Source: UBA3537 sp038138145 (lineage in GTDB: Bacteria > Bacteroidota > Bacteroidia > Flavobacteriales > Flavobacteriaceae). From it: a DNA stretch of 64,000 nt. Below, piece after piece: positions 35,909 through 46,187 of this stretch; the stretch's first letter is position 1, and the number at the start of each line of letters is the position of its first letter. Under the pieces are notes generated by a model, which saw only the letters and a list, made by a program, of their open reading frames with translations, had not been told where the DNA came from and did no database searches. Location: assembly GCA_038138145.1 (NCBI GenBank), contig JAYQDD010000007.1, positions 18,579-82,578 of the forward strand. The letters run 5' to 3'. Position numbers and translations under genes: made by a program.

Positions 35909-37351
35909 ATGATTAAGAGTACAGTAGCAGAACTTTTTGCACAAGAAATAAAACATATCGATGTTGAAGTTAAAGGGTGGGTAAAATCTTTTAGAGCGAA
36001 TCGCTTTATTGCCCTCAATGACGGATCTACACTACAGAACATTCAATGTGTTGTCGATTTTGAATCTATGGAAGAAACGCTTCTAAAGCGCATCACCACA
36101 GGTGCTGCGGTGCACATAAAAGGCAATCTGGTGGAAAGTCAAGGGAAAGGACAAGATGTGGAAATTCAAGTTTCAAGCATTGAGGTCTTAGGCGAGGCCG
36201 ATCCTGAACTTGTGTCTAAAACAATTTTACAACCAAAACGCCATTCATTAGAATTTTTAAGAGAGCAAGCGCACCTTAGAGTGCGTACCAACACTTTTGG
36301 TGCTGTCATGCGTTTACGCTCGTCTCTTTCATTTGCAGTTCATGATTATTTTCATAAAAATGGCTTTAATTATATGCACGCACCCATCATCACAGGAAGC
36401 GATGCCGAAGGTGCAGGTGAAATGTTTCGCGTTACCACTTTAGATCCAAAAAATCCACCACTTACAGATGATGGCAAAGTAGATTATTCGAAAGATTTCT
36501 TTGGAAAAGAAACAAACCTAACCGTCTCTGGACAGCTAGAAGCCGAAACCTATGCTATGGCATTGGGAAAAGTCTACACCTTTGGCCCTACATTTAGAGC
36601 CGAAAACTCTAACACTTCCAGACACCTTGCCGAATTTTGGATGATTGAACCCGAAGTCGCCTTTATGGATCTTGAAGGGAATATGGATCTTGCAGAAGAT
36701 TTTCTGAAATATGTGATTGGTTATTTATTAAAAAACAACACAGAAGACCTTACATTTCTTGAGCAACGCTTAGAACAAGAAGAAAAGTCAAAACCACAGA
36801 ATGAGCGCAGTAGTATGCGCTTAACAGAAAAATTAGAATTTGTTTTAGAGCATAATTTTAAGCGGGTAAGTTATTCTGAAGCCATCGATATTTTAAGAAA
36901 CAGCAAGCCCAACAAAAAGAAAAAATTCAAATATCCAATCGATCAATGGGGGGCAGATTTGCAAAGTGAACATGAGCGTTTTTTGGTAGAAAAACACTTT
37001 AAATGTCCGGTTATTTTATTTGATTACCCCGCTAATATTAAAGCATTTTATATGCGTTTGAATGAGGATGGGAAAACGGTACGTGCGATGGATATTCTTT
37101 TCCCAGGAATTGGAGAAATTGTAGGCGGGTCTCAGCGTGAAGAACGCCTCGAAGTCCTCAAAGAAAAAATGGCGGCACTTGATATCCCAGAAGAAGAACT
37201 GTGGTGGTACTTAGACCTCAGGACCTATGGTACAGCTGTACATTCTGGATTTGGACTTGGATTTGAGAGATTAGTGATGTTTGCTACAGGGATGAGTAAT
37301 ATTAGAGATGTTATTCCTTATCCAAGAACACCACAAAATGCGGAATTTTAA
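35909..37351 (+). CDS. asnS: Asparaginyl-tRNA synthetase
   Basis: A 480-residue class IIb synthetase. The N-terminal OB fold (about 15-120; VKGWVKSFRANRFIALNDGS) binds the anticodon. The catalytic domain has motif 2 FRAENSNTSRHLAEFWMIEPE and motif 3 GFGLGFERLVMFATG, and the YPRTPQNAEF ending is typical. It charges tRNA-Asn directly. The asnS-rpoN neighbourhood is common in Bacteroidota. Confidence 0.96.
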   Translation: MIKSTVAELFAQEIKHIDVEVKGWVKSFRANRFIALNDGSTLQNIQCVVDFESMEETLLKRITTGAAVHIKGNLVESQGKGQDVEIQVSSIEVLGEADPELVSKTILQPKRHSLEFLREQAHLRVRTNTFGAVMRLRSSLSFAVHDYFHKNGFNYMHAPIITGSDAEGAGEMFRVTTLDPKNPPLTDDGKVDYSKDFFGKETNLTVSGQLEAETYAMALGKVYTFGPTFRAENSNTSRHLAEFWMIEPEVAFMDLEGNMDLAEDFLKYVIGYLLKNNTEDLTFLEQRLEQEEKSKPQNERSSMRLTEKLEFVLEHNFKRVSYSEAIDILRNSKPNKKKKFKYPIDQWGADLQSEHERFLVEKHFKCPVILFDYPANIKAFYMRLNEDGKTVRAMDILFPGIGEIVGGSQREERLEVLKEKMAALDIPEEELWWYLDLRTYGTAVHSGFGLGFERLVMFATGMSNIRDVIPYPRTPQNAEF

Positions 37352-37441
37352 CTGCAAAAAGCACCCTGAAATTAATTAATCGAAACTAGAGTTAAACAAT
37401 CTCAATAGTTTTTTTTAATTTTATACAAACCCAAATAAGCA

Positions 37442-38893
37442 ATGCTAAAGCAGTACTTACAATTTAAACTTTCACAAAAACTGTCTCCACAGCAGATTCA
37501 GTTGATGAAACTTATTCAACTGCCTACACAAGCATTTGAGCAGCGCTTAAAGCAGGAACTCGAAGAAAATCCAGCTTTGGAACGCGGAAAAGATAATGAA
37601 AGTGATGGTTTTGAAGATTATTCTGATCATGATCTTGGAGATAATGAACAAATTAATACAGATGACATCAATGTAGATGATTATCTCAGCGATGATGAGA
37701 TTCCGGCATACCGACTCCACGCTAATAACTACAGTGCAGATGACGATTCAAAAACAATCCCATATGCTTCAGGGACCTCGTTTACACAAATTCTAATTGA
37801 TCAACTTAATACATTTCGGCTTGAGGATGAACACTATCAAATTGCAAAGTTTCTTATTGGCAGTATCGACGATAGTGGCTATATCAGAAGGCCTCTTTTA
37901 GATTTGACCGACGATTTGGCCTTTACACAAAATATTTACACCGATATTGAAACTATTGAAAAAGTCTTATCCGTTGTTCAACAGCTCGATCCTCCTGGTG
38001 TTGGCGCCAGAGATTTGCAAGAATGTCTCCTAATTCAACTGCAAAGAAAAACACAAACCCCTCATACGGAATGCGCTGCTAAAATCATTGAAAACGCTTT
38101 TGAGCAATTCTCAAAAAAACACTACCAAAAGCTCCTCAAAAAATTTAACATTTCAGAACACCAACTTAAAGATGCAATTTTAGAAATAGAGCGATTGAAC
38201 CCTAAGCCTGGCAGTTCTTTTTCCAACAATTTACGTTCCATAGAACATGTTGTCCCAGATTTTACGATTAAAATTGTGGATGGTGAATTGGAGCTTACGC
38301 TCAACGGACGCAATGCGCCCGAGCTACATGTTTCAAAGTCGTACAACGAAATGTTGCTTGGCTATAAAGCATCAAAAGAAAAATCTAAAGCACAAAAAGA
38401 AGCCGTCTTGTTCATCAAACAAAAACTCGATGCTGCCAAGTGGTTTATTGATGCCATACGCCAACGTCAACAAACCCTAATGCTTACCATGAGCGCCATT
38501 ATGCAGTACCAAAAAGCATACTTTTTGTCTGGCGATGAAGAACAACTTCGGCCTATGATTTTAAAAGATATTGCCGATGAAGTCGAAATGGATGTCTCAA
38601 CAATTTCTAGAGTAGCAAACAGCAAATATGTAGATACGCCCTATGGCACCAAGCTCATCAAAGAATTTTTTAGTGAATCCATGACCAACGATCAAGGCGA
38701 GGAGGTTTCAACTCGAGAAATCAAAAGTATTTTAAAAACCGTCATTTCCGAAGAAGACAAGAAAAAACCTTTAACCGACGAAAAGCTAGCCAAAATTCTT
38801 AAAGAAAAGGGGTATCCTATTGCGCGAAGAACCGTTGCAAAATATAGAGAACAACTCGATTTTCCTGTAGCCCGACTGCGCAAACAGATTTAA
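37442..38893 (+). CDS. rpoN: RNA polymerase sigma-54 factor
   Basis: A 483-residue protein. Region I is N-terminal and glutamine/leucine-rich (QKLSPQQIQLMKLIQLPTQAF; QELEENPALE), region II is acidic (about 55-95), then come the core-binding domain and a helix-turn-helix (DIADEVEMDVSTISRVANSKY). The C-terminal RpoN box ARRTVAKYRE, which reads the -24 element, is intact. It needs an AAA+ activator to initiate; none is encoded in this window. Confidence 0.96.
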   Translation: MLKQYLQFKLSQKLSPQQIQLMKLIQLPTQAFEQRLKQELEENPALERGKDNESDGFEDYSDHDLGDNEQINTDDINVDDYLSDDEIPAYRLHANNYSADDDSKTIPYASGTSFTQILIDQLNTFRLEDEHYQIAKFLIGSIDDSGYIRRPLLDLTDDLAFTQNIYTDIETIEKVLSVVQQLDPPGVGARDLQECLLIQLQRKTQTPHTECAAKIIENAFEQFSKKHYQKLLKKFNISEHQLKDAILEIERLNPKPGSSFSNNLRSIEHVVPDFTIKIVDGELELTLNGRNAPELHVSKSYNEMLLGYKASKEKSKAQKEAVLFIKQKLDAAKWFIDAIRQRQQTLMLTMSAIMQYQKAYFLSGDEEQLRPMILKDIADEVEMDVSTISRVANSKYVDTPYGTKLIKEFFSESMTNDQGEEVSTREIKSILKTVISEEDKKKPLTDEKLAKILKEKGYPIARRTVAKYREQLDFPVARLRKQI

Positions 38894-38894
38894 G

Positions 38895-39338
38895 CTATAC
38901 TTTTTTAATAACATTAGTTACAATTCCCCAAATGACGAAGTCATTTTCAGGGGTAATTCGAATAGGTTTGTAGTTTTTATTTTCAGGTTGTAACCAAACC
39001 TCTCCCCCCTCTACTTTTAATCTTTTCACCGTGAATTCTCCGTCCAAAAAACAAACTGCAATCTTGTTATGTTCTGGAGTAAGGCTTCGGTCTATGACCA
39101 ACAAATCATTGTCATTGAGTCCTGCATCAATCATGGATTGACCACTCACCCGGGCAAAAAAAGTGGCTTCTTTATTCTTGATGAGCTCAGAATCCAACGA
39201 CAGTCGTTCTTGCTTAAAATCATCGGCTGGAGAGGGAAATCCTGCAGAGATTCCGCTATCAAAATAAATAGCACCTTGATTGTTTTCTGATGGTTTTGGT
39301 ATAAAAAAAGTTAAGGTTTGATTGGCTTTTTTTGGCAT
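38895..39338 (-). CDS. umuD: UmuD-like autoproteolytic S24 peptidase
   Basis: About 147 residues from the ATG at 39338; a longer start at 39407 lies further inside umuC. LexA/UmuD fold: self-cleavage site in GISAGFPSPADD, catalytic Ser in SGQSMIDAG and Lys in FTVKRLKVEGG. After cleavage UmuD' associates with UmuC to form a translesion polymerase. It overlaps the 3' end of umuC by 28 bases and is downstream of it, the reverse of the usual umuD-umuC order. Confidence 0.88.
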   Translation of the reverse strand: MPKKANQTLTFFIPKPSENNQGAIYFDSGISAGFPSPADDFKQERLSLDSELIKNKEATFFARVSGQSMIDAGLNDNDLLVIDRSLTPEHNKIAVCFLDGEFTVKRLKVEGGEVWLQPENKNYKPIRITPENDFVIWGIVTNVIKKV

Positions 39339-40591
39339 TGAACTGTAATTATATCTTTTAAATTGGTGGTGTACTGTGGCGATAAATGTTCTTGGCGCAT
39401 TTTCCACGTACGGGTTAAATCTTGGTTGGCTAATTTCAGTTTGGGGGCATTGTATTTCTTATTCACTCGATCAATGGCATGCATCAAAGGTTTGTGGCGC
39501 GGATCTTCGTGTGCAAACATTTGGAGTTGATGGTTATATGTCGGTACAATCCCTGTAAGAACTACCCCTGCTTTTTTGTAATGAATTCCTTTTTTATAAA
39601 TAGAACTTATGGCACGAACAGCGCTTGAGCTGAGCACCAGACTAGAATCTGTGGGAAAAGGAATACTGACCATTGTACTGGCACGGTATTGCTCGCTATT
39701 AGCTTTAAAACGATCGCTACGCAAAAACACAACAAGCATATGACAGCTGGAATTTTGACGCCGGAGTTTTTCGGCACAGCTACTGGCAAATGTAGAAATA
39801 CGTTCCTTTAAATCTCCTAAATCAGTCAGTGTCGTCTCAAAACTTCTTGTGGTCGCAATGGCGCGTTTGTTTTTGACTTGATTCATCTCTATTTTAGAAA
39901 TCCCCTCTAAATCTTTTTTAAGTTTCCATTCGGTAATAGAAAATGTTTTCCGCACCCAAAGGTCTGGAAGCTGAACAAAATCATAGGCCGTTTTGATTTG
40001 CTTTTGTGCCAATCTTTTGTGGAGTGCATGGCCAATACCCCAAACGTTATCAATGGAAGTCCATTTGAGTGCTTTAGTGCGTTTTTCTTCAGTGTCAATA
40101 ACATAGACGCCTCCTGTTTCTCTGGGAAACTTTCGGGCAATCTTATTGGCTACTTTGGATAGTGCTTTTGTAGGGGCAATACCCACGCAGGTCGGAATTC
40201 CTGTCCACTTCAAAACACGGCTCCGAATGTCATGCCCATAGGCCTCAAGCTTATAATGGTCGAACCCCTTGAATTGCAAAAACGCCTCATCAATACTATA
40301 AACCTCGACATCTGGTGTGAATTGTTCTAAAATCTTCATCACTCGGCTACTCATATCGCCATACAAAGGATAATTAGAAGAAAAAACATGCACTTTATTG
40401 GCCTTAAAAAAGGATTTGTATTTAAATGCTGGTGCGCCCATAGGAAGCCCCAAATCCTTCGCTTCATCACTACGCGCAATAACACATCCGTCGTTGTTAG
40501 ATAAAATAGCGACCGGTTGGCCTTGTAAATTTGGATTAAAAACCCGTTCACAAGAGGCATAAAAATTGTTACAATCGACTAATGCAAACAT
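39311..40591 (-). CDS. umuC: UmuC-like Y-family DNA polymerase
   Basis: A 426-residue polymerase: ALVDCNNFYASCERVFNP with the first catalytic aspartate, SNNDGCVIARSDEAK, and YSIDEAFLQF with the second acidic pair. The C-terminal part carries the little-finger domain and the DUF4113-like end (about 370-420; DRVNKKYNAPKLKLA and LSPQYTTN). It copies past damaged bases at the cost of accuracy. Probably induced by DNA damage; no LexA box was identified by eye. Confidence 0.92.
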   Translation of the reverse strand: MFALVDCNNFYASCERVFNPNLQGQPVAILSNNDGCVIARSDEAKDLGLPMGAPAFKYKSFFKANKVHVFSSNYPLYGDMSSRVMKILEQFTPDVEVYSIDEAFLQFKGFDHYKLEAYGHDIRSRVLKWTGIPTCVGIAPTKALSKVANKIARKFPRETGGVYVIDTEEKRTKALKWTSIDNVWGIGHALHKRLAQKQIKTAYDFVQLPDLWVRKTFSITEWKLKKDLEGISKIEMNQVKNKRAIATTRSFETTLTDLGDLKERISTFASSCAEKLRRQNSSCHMLVVFLRSDRFKANSEQYRASTMVSIPFPTDSSLVLSSSAVRAISSIYKKGIHYKKAGVVLTGIVPTYNHQLQMFAHEDPRHKPLMHAIDRVNKKYNAPKLKLANQDLTRTWKMRQEHLSPQYTTNLKDIITVQCQKKPIKP

Positions 40592-40724
40592 GATTGAAAG
40601 GTAGTGTATTTCTGCTTTTTTTTAAAATAGAAATTGTACTTTATTTCAAAATTAAATAGCACTTTAAAAGCAAAGTTTTAACATTATTTCCACGATTTTA
40701 TAATGCGTGGTTTATGGATTTATA

Positions 40725-40732
40725 TACCTTTG
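40725..40732 (+). promoter_or_regulatory. Promoter -7 element before the TonB receptor
   Basis: TACCTTTG fits TAnnTTTG 35 bases before the ATG at 40768. No riboswitch-like structure is apparent in the leader. Confidence 0.45.
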
Positions 40733-40767
40733 AGGCTTATTATAAACCTACTTAAAACAAACTTAAA

Positions 40768-42576
40768 ATGAAAATTAGATTTAAAAGATTCGTACTTATT
40801 GGGATTTGTACAACGCAATTTAGTATTGCGCAACAGGTTCAACCTTTGGATTCAGTAACAATTGAATCGACAAGAATTGATTTGCCTTTCAAGGAAAATT
40901 CACGAACAATTAGCATTATTAGTTCAGACGTGATTGAACAAAGCCCAGCCACAAATTTGGCGGAACTTCTACAACAAGAAGCGGGAATAGACATTCGTCG
41001 CCAAGGAATCTATGGTATGCAATCGGACTTATATATCCGTGGTGGAAGTTTTGACCAAACGCTTTTACTTATTGACGGCATTAAGGTAGAAGATCCTCAA
41101 ACAGGGCATCATACTTTAAATATAGCGCTCCCTTTGGAAGTCATCAAACGCATCGAAATTATTAAAGGCCCTGCAGCTAGAGTTTTTGGACAAAATGCGT
41201 TTACGGGGGCCATTAATATTGTCACAAAATCTAATGGAGATTTGAAAAATAATATCGGTTTTCAATTGGGGTCATACAACCAACAACATGCAGCAGCGAC
41301 GCTTGGAAAAAACTTAGGTAATACAAATCTTATGGGGCATGCATCGGTCAATAGTTCCGATGGGTATCGTTACAATACAGATTTTGACAACCACAATTAC
41401 TTTTTAAAAAGTAGCTTTAATACAAATACAAACCCCATTGATGTTATCGCGACATTTTCGGAACGCAAGTTTGGTGGAAATCAATTTTATGCCATTGATG
41501 CTAAAGAACAATACGAAGAAACGCAAAGTAGCTTGGTGGGTATTTCTACTACAATGCATCGAGGGAGCTTGAAAATTAGTCCTCAGCTGTACTGGAAACG
41601 CAACCAAGATATGTATCTCTATATAAGAAACAAACCTTCAGTATATAGGAATCTACATATTTCAAATAAAATTGGCGCGCAAATCAATGCATCTTATTCT
41701 TCATCGATTGGGGTCACTGGTTTTGGGGTCGATGTTGCCAACGTTACTATGGATAGTAATCGATTGGGGGATCGTGAACGATGGATGGGGACTTTGTTCT
41801 TAGAGCATCGCTTTTCATTGTTAGACAATAAGCTTGACATAACGCCTGGTGTGGCGGTCAACTATTTTTCAGAATTTGATTTTAATGCTTTTCCTGGAAT
41901 AGATTTGGGCTATACCATCAATGATTCTTTTCGAATATATGTAAATGCAGGCTATACGTATAGAGTGCCCACCTACAACGATCTTTACTATGTGGGGAGC
42001 AGGGATATAGGAAATGAAAATTTGGTGCCAGAGAAAGCTATTTCAGAAGAAATCGGTCTAAAATATTTTGGAGAAACCCTTAGCGCTTCTGTTGCCTTTT
42101 TCAATAGAGATTCCGATAATTTAATAGACTATACCAAAGAAAATGAGGCAGATAAGTGGCAATCCAATAACTTGAAAAGTTTGAATTCTCATGGAATAGA
42201 ATTTCAATTGTCTTCGCCATTTAAAATAGGAGAATATGCTCAAAACTTTAATCTGGGGTATACCTATTTAAATGAAGATTTAAAAGCTGTAAGGGCCAAC
42301 TATTCGAAGTATATCATCAATTCACTAAATCATCATCTTACGGCCAACGTAAAAACACAGTTTACCAAAAACCTTACCCAAAGTATCGTTTATAAATTTG
42401 CGGAAAGAGCTACAGGAGAAAGCTATAGTGTTGTAGATGTTCAAGTAAAGTTGTTGATTAGCCAACTAGAATTGACAATTACAGGAAACAATATTTTCAA
42501 TACATCGTATATAGAAACAGGTATCGTCCCAATGCCAAAAGGCAATGTGTTATTTGGTCTACGTGCTTTTTTCTAA
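40768..42576 (+). CDS. TonB-dependent receptor, BtuB-like size
   Basis: A 602-residue outer-membrane receptor: signal peptide (about 1-21, cleaving after SIAQ), plug domain (about 40-150; DLYIRGGSFDQTLLLIDGIKV; IEIIKGPAARVFGQNAFTGAINIVTK) and a 22-strand barrel ending in FGLRAFF. Its length and plug-first layout without a carboxypeptidase-like N-domain resemble BtuB/cobalamin-type receptors. No vitamin B12 riboswitch or transport genes are near, so the substrate is open. Confidence 0.88.
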   Translation: MKIRFKRFVLIGICTTQFSIAQQVQPLDSVTIESTRIDLPFKENSRTISIISSDVIEQSPATNLAELLQQEAGIDIRRQGIYGMQSDLYIRGGSFDQTLLLIDGIKVEDPQTGHHTLNIALPLEVIKRIEIIKGPAARVFGQNAFTGAINIVTKSNGDLKNNIGFQLGSYNQQHAAATLGKNLGNTNLMGHASVNSSDGYRYNTDFDNHNYFLKSSFNTNTNPIDVIATFSERKFGGNQFYAIDAKEQYEETQSSLVGISTTMHRGSLKISPQLYWKRNQDMYLYIRNKPSVYRNLHISNKIGAQINASYSSSIGVTGFGVDVANVTMDSNRLGDRERWMGTLFLEHRFSLLDNKLDITPGVAVNYFSEFDFNAFPGIDLGYTINDSFRIYVNAGYTYRVPTYNDLYYVGSRDIGNENLVPEKAISEEIGLKYFGETLSASVAFFNRDSDNLIDYTKENEADKWQSNNLKSLNSHGIEFQLSSPFKIGEYAQNFNLGYTYLNEDLKAVRANYSKYIINSLNHHLTANVKTQFTKNLTQSIVYKFAERATGESYSVVDVQVKLLISQLELTITGNNIFNTSYIETGIVPMPKGNVLFGLRAFF

Positions 42577-42590
42577 ACCCCTTTTTTAGT

Positions 42591-43064
42591 TCAAAAAAGC
42601 TGGTTGATTTTTTCATAAACCAAATGGGATTCCCACCCTCGGTATAAGAGATAATCGGCCAGTTTTTTCTTTTTTTTGAGTACAGAACCACCTTTAAGAG
42701 AATTCGCTTTTTTGTGCGCTAAAGCTTCGAAGGTTGTTTTGTATTCCATGTCCGGAATTTGCCCTAAAGCTTTGTTAATAAGGTAATTTGATATGTTTCG
42801 TTGTTTGAGTTCAGAAATTAAACGCCGTCGCCCCCATTTTTTAATTTTAAATTTTCCCCGTACAAAAGCCATAGCAAAACGTTCTTCATTTAAAAAATTT
42901 TCTTCAATGAGTGTCGTGATGATTTGTTCTGATGCCTTAGGAATCATCTGCATATCTTTAAGTTTTTGAGCGACCTCTTTATGGCAGCGGTCTTGATAAG
43001 CACAATACCTTTGAAGTTTAGCCAATGCTTCATCTACATTGTATGTCTTTTTTGTGAAGGACAT
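42591..43064 (-). CDS. recX: Regulatory protein RecX
   Basis: About 157 residues from the ATG at 43064, overlapping the stop of the preceding receptor gene by one base. The three-helix repeats of RecX are present (LQRYCAYQDRCHKEVAQKL; FLNEERFAMAFVRGKFKIKKWGRRRL; LADYLLYRGWESHLVYE). RecX caps and disassembles RecA filaments. It is the last gene of a porZ-recO-TonB receptor-recX transcript; recA is not in this window. Confidence 0.9.
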   Translation of the reverse strand: MSFTKKTYNVDEALAKLQRYCAYQDRCHKEVAQKLKDMQMIPKASEQIITTLIEENFLNEERFAMAFVRGKFKIKKWGRRRLISELKQRNISNYLINKALGQIPDMEYKTTFEALAHKKANSLKGGSVLKKKKKLADYLLYRGWESHLVYEKINQLF

Positions 43065-45466
43065 CAATTTTGATAAGTAATCGAGAAGATCAAGTTTCTT
43101 CCAGGTCCACTTATTCCAGATGCAAAAGGACGATAGCCCTCATTAGTAATATTTTCAATAGCACCGATAAATGAAATTGTGTCACTGAATTTGTAGCATG
43201 TTCTAAAATTAAACGTTAGCCAAAAGGGTGCATAAGGATTTCCGTCAGCATCTTTGGCAAATAAGTGCTTGGAAAGTTCATGTGAGATATCGTCGTGAGA
43301 AAGACGAGCATTGTAATTTATATAACCGTCAAGCGTAATTTTGTTTTGTTTCCAAACAATATGTGCATTGCCAAAAGCAGGGGCTACATGGCGAACAGGC
43401 ATATTTCTATCATCCATATTTTTTTGACGACCCTTAGTAATGCTATATTGTGAAGTGAGTTCTAGTGCTTTAGAAAATCGTGCACGTAAACCTACTTCAA
43501 AGCCATAAATCCATGCTTTTGATGTGTTTTGAATGGCCTGTATTGTACTTAACTCTCCATCATAAATAAGTTCTGAAACACCATTAATACTAAAGTCATT
43601 TCTTGTCATGGCATTATCCAAATAGGTATAGTATGAGGAAAAATCCAACAGTAAAGAGTCGTCAAAGTTAAGGTTAAGACCTAATTCTGCACCATAAGCG
43701 TGCTCTGGGCTTAAACTTGGATTTGGTGCAACTACAACACCTGGCTGAGAATCAAAAACTTTACCGATATCATCAATATTTGGCGCGCGGAAAGCCGTTG
43801 TTGCATTGAATTTCCACAAAAACGTTTTGCTTTGCGCCCAAGCTAGTCCGGCAGTAGCTGTCAGGGCGCTTGTGTTTAAGTTTGCATCTGTAAAAGGCAA
43901 ATCATAAAATTGAGCGTTAGAGGTCAAATCTGCCTTGATGGAAATCACATTGTAACGAACTCCAGATTGAAAGGTCAGTGTCGCAGACGGTTTATGTTTC
44001 AAGCTTAAATACGATGCCAAACTAGACCATTGCGCATTATTTGGATATCGAGATGCAATACGGCCTGTAGTATTATTTTCAATATTAAGTGTCACGCCCT
44101 CAGAGTTCACTTTGTTGTGAATATATTCCGCACCATAAAAAAGATTTGTTTTGTCATTGATTGTTTTTTCAAAATCTAGATTGAACGACAGCGCATCAAC
44201 GATTTCAGTTCTTCTCTTTTGATTTATATCATCAAATTTTCTGCTAATTCGACTTTCTCCAAAATGTTGATAAGCTACTGTAGATTTGATTTTATCGTAA
44301 AGATTGGATCTACTGCTTAATTTAGTCAATTGAAAATTAGCCAAAATCCACTGTTGTGGGCCATAGTTCCACGTTGCGTATTTCAAGGTTTGATCGGCAT
44401 TCTGAACAACTAAGCGGTCATATCTTGGAATATCAGAAGTGGTCGCATAATGAAGTCCAAAATCGAAGGTTAATGATTCTGAGGGTTTGAATAAAATCTT
44501 TTGTGCCGCATGAAATTGATTGAAATTTGTAAACTTTTGAACGCGTGGATTGTGATTTGGCATCAACATGTCCTGCCCGTTACGATGTGTGACATAAAAT
44601 GGCGTTAGGTACTCTTGAACATCTGTTTTACCCATCCTTAAATCTCCAAAATCAGAAAAGCTCATACTGGTATGAAATCCCCATTTATTAAGCCCAATGT
44701 TTAATCCTATTTGGGCTGTTTTTTCGCTACTCGCCGAGGAGTAACGCAAATTACTTTTAGTTGAAACCAGAGGAGATTTAGTATTCGATAATTGAGGAGT
44801 TGTTGTATAAAAATTCATCACACCTCCAATGGCATCACTTCCATAAATTACTGATCCTGCACCTAATATAACTTCGGTATTTTCAACATTAAATGGATTG
44901 ATTGAGATGACATTCTGAACATTTCCGCCTCTAAAAATAGCATTATTGAGCCGCACACCGTCTACAGTAATGAGCACTCGATTGGTAGAAAATCCTCGAA
45001 TCATAGGACTCCCTCCACCCAATTGGCTTTTTTGAACAAATACACGGCCACTTTGCCCTAATAGATCGGCGGAGGTTTGAGGCATGGCTTGTTGAATATC
45101 ATTTGCGTCTATACTGATAATTCTTTGCGGAACTTCCTTTTTGCTTTGTTCGAATTTTGATGCTGAGATTACAATTTCATTCAGATTCGTTGATTTTGGA
45201 CTTAAAAAAATAGTGTCTCTTATCTTAGATTTTAAAATAGATTCTCTGTGATAAGATAGGTGTTGAAAGTAAATTCGTTCAAAACTTTGAAAGCGTGCAA
45301 TGGATGCAATCCCATCAAGATTTGAAACGTTTGTTTTGGTTTTTACTAAATTAAAAACGGCAACACCAGCAATGGGATCTGCATTTGTTTCATCTACAAC
45401 AACAACCTGCTGCGCTGATAAGTTCCAAAGGCAAATGCATAAAAAACAACTATAAAAACGTTTCAT
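43064..45466 (-). CDS. TonB-dependent receptor, hemoglobin/heme-type
   Basis: An 800-residue receptor. Signal peptide (about 1-18), carboxypeptidase-regulatory-like domain (about 20-100), plug (about 105-225; GGGSPMIRGFSTNRVLITVDGVRLNNA; VILGAGSVIYGSDAIGGVMNFYT) and barrel ending in GRNLIFSITYQN. The plug is that of hemoglobin/transferrin/heme receptors (HmuR-like). It is wedged between recO and recX with overlap or minimal spacing, an odd context for a nutrient receptor. Ligand not certain. Confidence 0.88.
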   Translation of the reverse strand: MKRFYSCFLCICLWNLSAQQVVVVDETNADPIAGVAVFNLVKTKTNVSNLDGIASIARFQSFERIYFQHLSYHRESILKSKIRDTIFLSPKSTNLNEIVISASKFEQSKKEVPQRIISIDANDIQQAMPQTSADLLGQSGRVFVQKSQLGGGSPMIRGFSTNRVLITVDGVRLNNAIFRGGNVQNVISINPFNVENTEVILGAGSVIYGSDAIGGVMNFYTTTPQLSNTKSPLVSTKSNLRYSSASSEKTAQIGLNIGLNKWGFHTSMSFSDFGDLRMGKTDVQEYLTPFYVTHRNGQDMLMPNHNPRVQKFTNFNQFHAAQKILFKPSESLTFDFGLHYATTSDIPRYDRLVVQNADQTLKYATWNYGPQQWILANFQLTKLSSRSNLYDKIKSTVAYQHFGESRISRKFDDINQKRRTEIVDALSFNLDFEKTINDKTNLFYGAEYIHNKVNSEGVTLNIENNTTGRIASRYPNNAQWSSLASYLSLKHKPSATLTFQSGVRYNVISIKADLTSNAQFYDLPFTDANLNTSALTATAGLAWAQSKTFLWKFNATTAFRAPNIDDIGKVFDSQPGVVVAPNPSLSPEHAYGAELGLNLNFDDSLLLDFSSYYTYLDNAMTRNDFSINGVSELIYDGELSTIQAIQNTSKAWIYGFEVGLRARFSKALELTSQYSITKGRQKNMDDRNMPVRHVAPAFGNAHIVWKQNKITLDGYINYNARLSHDDISHELSKHLFAKDADGNPYAPFWLTFNFRTCYKFSDTISFIGAIENITNEGYRPFASGISGPGRNLIFSITYQN

Positions 45467-45467
45467 T

Positions 45468-46187
45468 TTAATTAAATACCTGATTCAATATGGCTAGGGA
45501 TTTTGGAGATTTGAATCCTTGCAAATGTAATTTAAAATACAACAATATCATATTCAACAATTCTTGCTTTTGAATCGAGTTCATTGGTTTGTCTTTTAAC
45601 TCATCAAATTTCGTACCTAAAATGCTGTTAAACAAAATTAATTGTTCTCCAGAGATGCAATACTGCCCATTATTTGTGTTTTGGTATTTTCCTTCATCCA
45701 AATTAAAGTAAGAAAAACTTTTGTTGGTAATTTCTGGGTAAAATCCGATGTATTTTGATAATTCTATTAGAAATTTATGATGAAAAGTGCTGCTGTGGTC
45801 TACTGTGTCAAACCACAATAATGTAGTTTCTATATATGAAAAGAGTGCTGGATTAGCTTCTTCTTCTCTTAAAACTGCACTTAATAGTTCAGATAAAAAA
45901 ATCACAACCGAAGACTTTAATATAGCGGTGTGTAATGATCGAAAAGAGTGTAATAAACGAATATTTCTAAAGTAATGTAGATCTCTGTTGTTCTTATAAT
46001 CTACTTCAATATCAAGCATAGATAGCGGTTGGAAATAAGCGGGTTTGTGCTTACTTTTTTTGGAAGAAAATGCATTTTTGACCATAAAACTCATAACGCC
46101 TTTGGACTCCGTATAGCACTTAACAATAAGATCATTGTCTTTGAACTTGATTTTGGAGAGCACTATTGCTTTTGTGGAAACAATCAT
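45468..46187 (-). CDS. recO: DNA repair protein RecO
   Basis: A 239-residue protein with an N-terminal OB fold (about 1-80; STKAIVLSKIKFKDNDLIVKCYTE) and a helical C-terminal domain. The zinc cysteines of some RecO proteins are lacking, as usual in this phylum. It helps RecA load onto SSB-coated DNA with RecR. Its ATG overlaps the stop of porZ, and it precedes the receptor gene by one base. Confidence 0.92.
   Translation of the reverse strand: MIVSTKAIVLSKIKFKDNDLIVKCYTESKGVMSFMVKNAFSSKKSKHKPAYFQPLSMLDIEVDYKNNRDLHYFRNIRLLHSFRSLHTAILKSSVVIFLSELLSAVLREEEANPALFSYIETTLLWFDTVDHSSTFHHKFLIELSKYIGFYPEITNKSFSYFNLDEGKYQNTNNGQYCISGEQLILFNSILGTKFDELKDKPMNSIQKQELLNMILLYFKLHLQGFKSPKSLAILNQVFN

Noticed and set aside
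40592..40767. Cobalamin riboswitch in front of the BtuB-like receptor
   Set aside because: I looked for a B12-box-like structured leader and saw only AT-rich sequence with a TAnnTTTG promoter element.
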